A stretch of 10,931 bases of DNA, from NCBI GenBank assembly GCA_001768125.1, contig MENB01000058.1, positions 3,537 through 14,467 on the forward strand, written 5' to 3'. The notes beneath the pieces were generated by a model that was given only the letters and a program-made list of their open reading frames with translations, was not told the origin of the DNA and ran no database searches. Of this stretch, positions 6,680 through 10,931 are shown one piece after another (the first letter of the stretch is position 1; every line of letters begins with the position of its first letter). The DNA comes from Armatimonadetes bacterium RBG_19FT_COMBO_69_19 (GTDB lineage: Bacteria > Sysuimicrobiota > Sysuimicrobiia > Sysuimicrobiales > Kaftiobacteriaceae). Position numbers and translations under genes: made by a program.

Positions 6680-7718
6680 AGTAGTTCATGCGCATCGCCT
6701 CACGCGCCAGTCCGATCGTCTCCTGGGCGATGACGCGCGCCTTCTTACTCCCCTCGACGATGATCTCGTCCACGTCGCCCGCGCCGTACTTCGCCCGGCG
6801 TGAACGGATCGGCTCGAGGAAGGCGTTCACCGCCGCGGCGAGCTTGCGCTTCACCTCGACGTCGCCCACCGTACCCTTCCGATATCGCTCCTTGAGTCCC
6901 TCGACCTCGACCTTGTTTGGATTGAACGCATCATGGTAGATGAAGACCGGGTTCCCCTCGACGTGGCCGGGATCGGTCGGATGGATCCGCGTCGGGTCGG
7001 TGTACATGCTCATCACTTTCCGCGTCACGGTCGCCGCGTCGTCGGACAGGTAGATGGCGTTGTCCAGGGACTTGCTCATTTTCGCCTTTCCGTCGGTCCC
7101 GGGCAGCGTGCCGACTTCGCCGATCAGCGTGTCCGGCTCAGGGAAGACCGGGGCGAACTGCTCGTTGAACCGCCGCGCGATCTCGCGGGTGACCTCCAGG
7201 TGGCTGGCCTGGTCCCGGCCCACGGGGACGATCTCTCCCCGGACGATGAGGATATCCGCGGCCTGAAGCACGGGATAGGCGAGCAGCCCGAGCGACGGCT
7301 GCTGGATGTGCAGGTCGCGCATCACGTCCTTGAGGGTAGGGACGCGCTGGAGGCGCGGGACAGTCACTAGCATCGAGAAGATGAGCTGCAGCTCCGCGGT
7401 CTGCGGCACAAGCGACTGCAGGACGATCGTGGAGCGGCGGGGATCGATCCCGACGCTGAGGTAGTCGAGGACGATCTCCCGGATGTTGTCGCGGATCTCG
7501 CCGAGGTTCTCCAGGCGTGTGGTGAGCAGATGCAGATCCGCCACGAGGAAGAAGGCATCGTAGTCGTCCTGCAGCCTCACCCGGTTCGCCAGCGTCCCGA
7601 CGTAGTGGCCCAGATGGAGCTTCCCGGTCGGGCGATCGCCGGTGAGCAGGCGCCCTTTCTTCCCGGGCACGGATGCGCGCGCCGGTGCCGCCTGGATGTC
7701 GGTCTTGGCACTGGTCAT
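6672..7718 (-). CDS. trpS: Tryptophanyl-tRNA synthetase within the trp operon
   Basis: Class I aminoacyl-tRNA synthetase that activates tryptophan with ATP and charges tRNA-Trp. The protein is 348 residues, near the usual bacterial length. Class signatures are present: HLGH at 35-38 inside [16 protein letters not shown] (26-41), and KMSKS at 213-217. [11 protein letters not shown] (147-157) and [22 protein letters not shown] (164-185) frame the tryptophan and ATP site. The GDRPTG form resembles the long-type TrpRS known from streptococci and clostridia. The start is ATG at 7716-7718, overlapping the trpC stop as ATGA, with AGGGGG 5 bases upstream. It adds about 22 Ala/Lys-rich residues before the first conserved strand; a GTG at codon 17 would shorten this but lacks a ribosome site. 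The protein contains no tryptophan. Finding it between trpC and trpF ties charging capacity to synthesis of the amino acid. Confidence 0.96.
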   Translation of the reverse strand: MTSAKTDIQAAPARASVPGKKGRLLTGDRPTGKLHLGHYVGTLANRVRLQDDYDAFFLVADLHLLTTRLENLGEIRDNIREIVLDYLSVGIDPRRSTIVLQSLVPQTAELQLIFSMLVTVPRLQRVPTLKDVMRDLHIQQPSLGLLAYPVLQAADILIVRGEIVPVGRDQASHLEVTREIARRFNEQFAPVFPEPDTLIGEVGTLPGTDGKAKMSKSLDNAIYLSDDAATVTRKVMSMYTDPTRIHPTDPGHVEGNPVFIYHDAFNPNKVEVEGLKERYRKGTVGDVEVKRKLAAAVNAFLEPIRSRRAKYGAGDVDEIIVEGSKKARVIAQETIGLAREAMRMNYFG

Positions 7719-8491
7719 GATATCCCCCTCAGCTCCTTCAGCTTGGCGGCCGGATCCGCACTGCCCATCAGGCTGGTTCCGACGAGGATCGCGTCGACGC
7801 CGAGCCTCGCCACGGCTTCGACCTGATCTCGCCGCTCGAACCCGCTCTCGCTGACCACAATGACCCCCGCTGGGATGAGCGGCCTGAGAAGCGCCGTCGT
7901 GCCGAGATCCACGCCCAGCGTGCGCAGATCGCGGTTGTTGATGCCGATGACCTCGGCCCCCGCGTCCAGGGCGAGGGCCACCTCGTCCGGCGTGTGCACC
8001 TCGACGAGCGCCGCCAGCCCGCGCCGGCGCGAGTGGGCGAGGTGTGCGCGCAACGTGCGCCCCTCGAGCACCGCCGCGATCAGCAGCACCGCCGCGGCTC
8101 CCGCTGCGCGCGCCTCGTCGATCTGGTACGGATCGACGATGAACTCCTTGCACAGGACCGGCAGCGTGCTCGCCCGCGCCACCACGCGCAGCGTGTCCCA
8201 CGAGCCCTGAAAGTACTTCGCGTCGGTCAGCACCGACAGGGCCGCCGCCCCCCCGGCCTGGTAGGCCCGGGCGATCTCCACCGGAGCGTACGCCGTCTTG
8301 ATCGTTCCGGCCGAGGGCGAGGCGCCTTTGATCTCGGCGATCACCGCGAGGCCCGGGCCGCCGAGCGCGCCCGCGAAATCGCGCGGGGCGGGTGCGGCTT
8401 CTGCGGCCGCGGCGATGTCGCGCGGCGAGCGTCGGTGCGCTCGCCGCGCCACCTCCACCCGCTTGTGCGCCAGAATCTCTTCAAGGATCAT
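7715..8491 (-). CDS. trpC: Indole-3-glycerol phosphate synthase
   Basis: TrpC closes the indole ring by decarboxylation and dehydration of CdRP, yielding indole-3-glycerol phosphate for TrpA. At 258 residues it is a stand-alone TIM barrel with the N-terminal helical extension usual in the family. Active-site residues are visible: Glu53 and Lys55 in [10 protein letters not shown] (51-60), Lys115 in LCKEF, Glu164 in LVEVH, Asn185 or Asn186 in GINNRDL, and Glu215-Ser216 in [14 protein letters not shown] (90-99) is another signature. The loop has Gly56 where the motif usually reads KRASPS. The ATG at 8489-8491 follows the trpD stop by 8 bases. No strong Shine-Dalgarno is visible, so coupling to trpD translation is likely. 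The TGA overlaps the trpS ATG. Identification is secure. Confidence 0.98.
   Translation of the reverse strand: MILEEILAHKRVEVARRAHRRSPRDIAAAAEAAPAPRDFAGALGGPGLAVIAEIKGASPSAGTIKTAYAPVEIARAYQAGGAAALSVLTDAKYFQGSWDTLRVVARASTLPVLCKEFIVDPYQIDEARAAGAAAVLLIAAVLEGRTLRAHLAHSRRRGLAALVEVHTPDEVALALDAGAEVIGINNRDLRTLGVDLGTTALLRPLIPAGVIVVSESGFERRDQVEAVARLGVDAILVGTSLMGSADPAAKLKELRGIS
7724..7729 (-). promoter_or_regulatory. Shine-Dalgarno AGGGGG of trpS
   Basis: AGGGGG lies in the last codons of trpC, 5 bases before the ATG at 7716-7718. It supports that ATG over the far longer open frame, which extends upstream to 8201 through trpC coding sequence and has no similarity to TrpRS there. Confidence 0.6.
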
Positions 8492-8499
8492 GCTGACAC

Positions 8500-9522
8500 T
8501 CAGGAAACAGCCGCTCTCATGTGGGTCCGCAGCGCCTCGAGCTTCTCGTACGCCGCCCCGGAAGCGATCGCCCGCCGGGCGAGGGCGACGCCGTCCGCCC
8601 AGTCGTCGGCAATCTCCGCGGCGACCAGCGCTGCGGCGGCATTGGCGAGCACGATGTCCTGCCGTGGGCCCGGCTCCCCCCTCAGCACCGAGGTCGTGAT
8701 CGCCGCATTCTCCTCGGGCTTCCCACCGGTGATCTGTCCCGGCTCCGCCCTGGGCAGTCCCAGATCGTCGGGTGTGATGGTGGTGGTGTGTACCTGGCCG
8801 GCGCGCAATTCCGAGACACGCGTCGGCCCGACGGTCGAGATCTCGTCGATGCCGTCCATGCCGTGCACGACGAAGGCCCGCCGGGCGCCCATCTCCCCCA
8901 GGACGCGCGCCATGAGCTCCGTGAGCCCGGGGTCGTACGTCCCCACGACCAGGTACGCGGCGTTGGCCGGGTTGGTCAGCGGCCCGAGGATGTTGAACAC
9001 GGTGCGGATGCCGATCTCCTTGCGCGGCCCCACGGCGTGCTTCATCGCCGCGTGGTAGATCGGCGCGAACATGAAGCCGATGCCGATGTCCTCGATGGCC
9101 GCCCGCACCACGTCCGGAGGAACTTGAATCTGCACCCCGAGCGCCTCGAGCACGTCCGCCGCCCCGGACAGCCGCGACACCGCGCGGTTCCCGTGCTTGG
9201 CGACGTAGCCCCCGGCCGCGGCCACCACGAACGCGGTGGTCGTCGAGATGTTGAAGGTGCTGAGGCGGTCGCCGCCCGTGCCCACGACGTCGATGAGGAT
9301 CTCGGCATTCGGGGTGATCCGCGCCGCGCGCTCGCGCATCGCTCGGGCGAACCCGGCGATCTCCTCCACCGTTTCGCCCTTCATGCGCAGGGCGGTGATG
9401 AGCGCGGCGATCTGCGCCGGCGTGGCCTGGCCGTCCATCACCTGGCCCATCGCGAGGTGCGCCTCCGCCTCGGTGAGGTCCTCGCGGCCGACGACGGTGC
9501 GGATGGCGTCCTTGATCTCCAC
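8500..9522 (-). CDS. trpD: Anthranilate phosphoribosyltransferase
   Basis: TrpD transfers phosphoribose from PRPP to anthranilate, the second step of the pathway. The protein is 340 residues, typical for a stand-alone enzyme and not fused to TrpG. The N-terminal helical domain (1-70) includes FARAMRERA. The PRPP-binding motif is GTGGD (81-85), followed by STFNIST (88-94). The KHGNRAVS loop (109-116) and SGAADVLEALG (119-129) follow, and GPRKEIGIRTVFNILGPLTN lies at 165-184. The Mg2+-binding Asp-Glu pair is D226-E227 in GMDGIDEIS. The start is GTG at 9520-9522, preceded by GGGAGGA 7 bases upstream. The frame stays open upstream to 9981, but that stretch runs through trpG and has no TrpD similarity. 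It lies 14 bases after trpG and 8 before trpC. Confidence 0.98.
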   Translation of the reverse strand: MEIKDAIRTVVGREDLTEAEAHLAMGQVMDGQATPAQIAALITALRMKGETVEEIAGFARAMRERAARITPNAEILIDVVGTGGDRLSTFNISTTTAFVVAAAGGYVAKHGNRAVSRLSGAADVLEALGVQIQVPPDVVRAAIEDIGIGFMFAPIYHAAMKHAVGPRKEIGIRTVFNILGPLTNPANAAYLVVGTYDPGLTELMARVLGEMGARRAFVVHGMDGIDEISTVGPTRVSELRAGQVHTTTITPDDLGLPRAEPGQITGGKPEENAAITTSVLRGEPGPRQDIVLANAAAALVAAEIADDWADGVALARRAIASGAAYEKLEALRTHMRAAVS

Positions 9523-9529
9523 GATTCCG

Positions 9530-9536
9530 TCCTCCC
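9530..9536 (-). promoter_or_regulatory. Shine-Dalgarno GGGAGGA of trpD
   Basis: This is the strongest ribosome-binding site in the window. It sits in the 14-base gap between the trpG stop and the trpD GTG, 7 bases before the start, and it decides the start of trpD. Confidence 0.8.
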
Positions 9537-10139
9537 TCAGGCGTTCGGGCCTCGGAGCAACAGCTCGGGCACCCCGGCCAGCTCCAGAAAGTTCCGCAGC
9601 AGCTGCTTCCCTGGAGCGGTCAGCACAGATTCCGGATGGAACTGCACACCCTCGATCAGCGCCTCGCGGTGGCGGACGCCCATGATCGTACCGTCGGCCA
9701 GCTCCGCCGAGACCTCGAGGATGTCCGGCAGCGAGGCGCGGTCGATGATCAGCGAGTGGTAGCGCGTCCCCACGATCGGGTTCGGCAGGCCGCGGTAGAT
9801 CGTGCGGCCGTCGTGGCGCACCTCGGACACTTTGCCGTGCACCGGCACGCTCGCGCGGACGATCGTGCCCCCGAACGCGGCGCCGATGCACTGGTGCCCC
9901 AGGCACACCCCGAGCACAGGCACGCGCCCGGCGAGCTCCATGATGAGGGGGGTGGATATTCCGGCCTCTTTCGGGGTGCATGGACCCGGAGAGATCACCA
10001 CCGCCTGTGGACGCAGGCGGACAACATCGTCCGCCTGCAACTCATCGTTGCGGAAGACGCGGATGTCCGCGGTCATCTCGCCCAGGTACTGCACGAGGTT
10101 ATAAGTGAAGGAGTCGTAGTTATCGATGACGAGAATCAT
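9537..10139 (-). CDS. trpG: Anthranilate synthase component II (glutamine amidotransferase)
   Basis: Class I glutamine amidotransferase that hydrolyses glutamine and supplies ammonia to TrpE for anthranilate formation. At 200 residues it has the usual stand-alone length. It starts [15 protein letters not shown], the family hallmark. The oxyanion-loop motif [11 protein letters not shown] is at 50-60, the nucleophile is Cys79 in GVCLGHQ, and the catalytic His168 and Glu170 are in QFHPES. HGKVSEV (101-107) is as in TrpG/PabA. The ATG at 10137-10139 overlaps the trpE stop as ATGA. The possible Shine-Dalgarno GGAGG is 13 bases upstream and sits in a strong hairpin, so translation is probably coupled to trpE. 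Sequence cannot exclude that the same subunit also serves PabB in folate synthesis, as in some bacteria. The protein contains no tryptophan. Confidence 0.97.
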   Translation of the reverse strand: MILVIDNYDSFTYNLVQYLGEMTADIRVFRNDELQADDVVRLRPQAVVISPGPCTPKEAGISTPLIMELAGRVPVLGVCLGHQCIGAAFGGTIVRASVPVHGKVSEVRHDGRTIYRGLPNPIVGTRYHSLIIDRASLPDILEVSAELADGTIMGVRHREALIEGVQFHPESVLTAPGKQLLRNFLELAGVPELLLRGPNA

Positions 10140-10931
10140 GGATTGCTGCGCCCCTCCGGGGCTCGCAATGACATGCCGACGCGCTCGATGGCCCGCACGA
10201 GCGCCTTCGCCTTGTTCACCGTCTCCACGTACTCGCGTTCCGGCACCGAGTCCGCCACGATCCCCGCCCCGGCCTGGATGTAGGCGCGGCCCTGGGCCAT
10301 GACGATCGTGCGGATCGTGATCGCCGTGTCCATGCTCCCCGAAAAGCTGAAGTAGCCCACCGCCCCCGCGTAGGGGCCGCGTGCCACCGGCTCCAGCTCG
10401 TCGATGATCTCCATCGCGCGCACCTTCGGCGCCCCCGTGACCGTGCCGGCGGGGAAGCAGGCCCGCAACACGTCCACCGCATCGAGCCCCGGGCGCAGGC
10501 GGCCCTGCACGTCGGAGACGATGTGCATGACGTGCGAGAACCGCTCCACGCCCATCAGGTCGGTCACGCGCACGCTGCCGTACTCGCACACCCGGCCCAG
10601 GTCGTTGCGGCCGAGATCCACCAGCATCACGTGCTCGGCCCGCTCCTTCTCATCGGCCAGCAACTGCGCTTCCATCGTCAGGTCGTCCGTCTCCGTCGCC
10701 CCCCGCGGCCGCGTCCCGGCGAGAGGGCGCGTCTCCACCACGCCATCCTCGAGGCGCACCAGCAGCTCGGGCGAGGAACCGATGATCTTCACCCCGTCGA
10801 AATCCAGGAAGAACATGTACGGCGACGGGTTCACCGTCCGCAGCGCCCGGTAGATGTCGAGCCCGTCCACGCCGTCGAGGCCCATCGAAAAGCGCCGCGA
10901 CAGCACGGCCTGGAAGACGTCGCCGGCCCGG
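10136..10931 (-). CDS. trpE: Anthranilate synthase component I, C-terminal part (5' end beyond window)
   Basis: Chorismate-binding subunit that, with TrpG, makes anthranilate from chorismate, the committed and normally feedback-inhibited step. Only the last 264 residues are present, and the N-terminal tryptophan-binding region lies outside. The visible part opens [13 protein letters not shown] and includes [70 protein letters not shown] and [15 protein letters not shown], all conserved in TrpE. PabB is the nearest alternative; the following trpG, trpD and trpC make TrpE the firm choice. The usual C-terminus ends near [11 protein letters not shown]. Here about 12 extra residues ([12 protein letters not shown]) follow, encoded by the palindromic element. 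The stop overlaps the trpG start as ATGA. There is no tryptophan in this segment. The promoter and any attenuator lie beyond the window. Confidence 0.97.
   Translation of the reverse strand, partial: RAGDVFQAVLSRRFSMGLDGVDGLDIYRALRTVNPSPYMFFLDFDGVKIIGSSPELLVRLEDGVVETRPLAGTRPRGATETDDLTMEAQLLADEKERAEHVMLVDLGRNDLGRVCEYGSVRVTDLMGVERFSHVMHIVSDVQGRLRPGLDAVDVLRACFPAGTVTGAPKVRAMEIIDELEPVARGPYAGAVGYFSFSGSMDTAITIRTIVMAQGRAYIQAGAGIVADSVPEREYVETVNKAKALVRAIERVGMSLRAPEGRSNP
10140..10173 (-). repeat. Palindromic repeat-like element forming a hairpin at the trpE/trpG junction
   Basis: Read as mRNA, ATTGC (10169-10165) pairs with GCAAT (10146-10142), and inside it GCCCC (10162-10158) pairs with GGGGC (10154-10150) across a three-base GGA loop, with a small GA/GCA internal loop. 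The flanks read TGTC on the 5' side and CC on the 3' side. The overall shape TGTCATTGCGAG...GCAATCC matches, from memory, a dispersed palindromic element common in genomes of several bacterial phyla. It encodes the last 11-12 residues of TrpE and ends 2 bases before the trpG ATG. Confidence 0.6.

Noticed and set aside
4920..6803. A 627-codon open frame on the plus strand opposite trpB and trpF
   Set aside because: It lies wholly opposite secure genes, is rich in Arg, Asp, Gly and Pro with no recognisable domain, and arises because high GC removes stops from the antisense frame.
8521..9762. A 413-codon plus-strand open frame opposite trpD, and another at 7994-9058
   Set aside because: Antisense shadows of trpD, trpC and trpG with charged, repetitive composition and no domain.
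9523..9981. Upstream extension of the trpD frame to 493 codons, suggesting a TrpG-TrpD fusion
   Set aside because: The extension is trpG DNA read in the wrong frame. TrpG has its own frame, stop and start, and trpD has a strong Shine-Dalgarno before its GTG.
10140..10589. Upstream extension of the trpG frame
   Set aside because: It runs through trpE out of frame. The family N-terminus [11 protein letters not shown] begins exactly at the ATGA overlap.
1..10931. A novel defence, mobile or CRISPR-type system
   Set aside because: All stretches are accounted for by recognised metabolic and transport genes. No tandem repeats, transposase, integrase, nuclease or phage-like proteins were seen.

Overview
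This window is chromosomal DNA from a high-GC bacterium (roughly two thirds G+C by eye), and every convincing gene lies on the minus strand. Genes are packed tightly with 4-base start/stop overlaps. GTG and TTG starts are frequent, and two genes may have leaderless starts. The lineage cannot be fixed from the sequence. Free-standing trpE and trpG, the order trpE-G-D-C-S-F-B-A, and the leaderless-type promoters would fit a deep-branching, high-GC, Terrabacteria-like group, but that is inference. No rRNA, tRNA, CRISPR array, insertion sequence or phage gene was seen, and no stretch over 300 bases lacks a gene.

Layout in the direction of transcription (right to left). Positions 10931-4090 hold a tryptophan operon: trpE (5' end cut by the window edge), trpG, trpD, trpC, trpS (tryptophanyl-tRNA synthetase, inserted between trpC and trpF), trpF, trpB and trpA. 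A Nudix hydrolase gene (4093-3629) follows, with its start overlapping the trpA stop, so it is probably part of the same transcript. Junctions are ATGA or GTGA overlaps, an 8-base overlap, or gaps of 8-14 bases. The pathway is complete from chorismate to tryptophan, and the operon also carries the enzyme that charges tRNA with the product.

A 75-base intergenic region (3554-3628) contains an imperfect inverted repeat and a perfect TATAAT box and begins a second unit. This unit encodes three predicted cation transporters: a DUF1646-type protein of the ion-transporter fold (3553-2534), a NapA-like CPA2 sodium/proton antiporter with an Asp-Asp motif (2509-1262), and a YbaL/KefB-like CPA2 antiporter with an Asp-containing ED motif and the start of a TrkA-N domain (1265 to beyond position 1). 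This looks like a monovalent-cation and pH homeostasis cluster.

Most of the window is ordinary metabolism and transport. The observations most worth a second look are a dispersed-repeat-like hairpin that encodes the last residues of TrpE and ends 2 bases before trpG, the trpS insertion in the trp operon, the uncharacterised DUF1646 transporter beside two antiporters, and the possible leaderless promoters.
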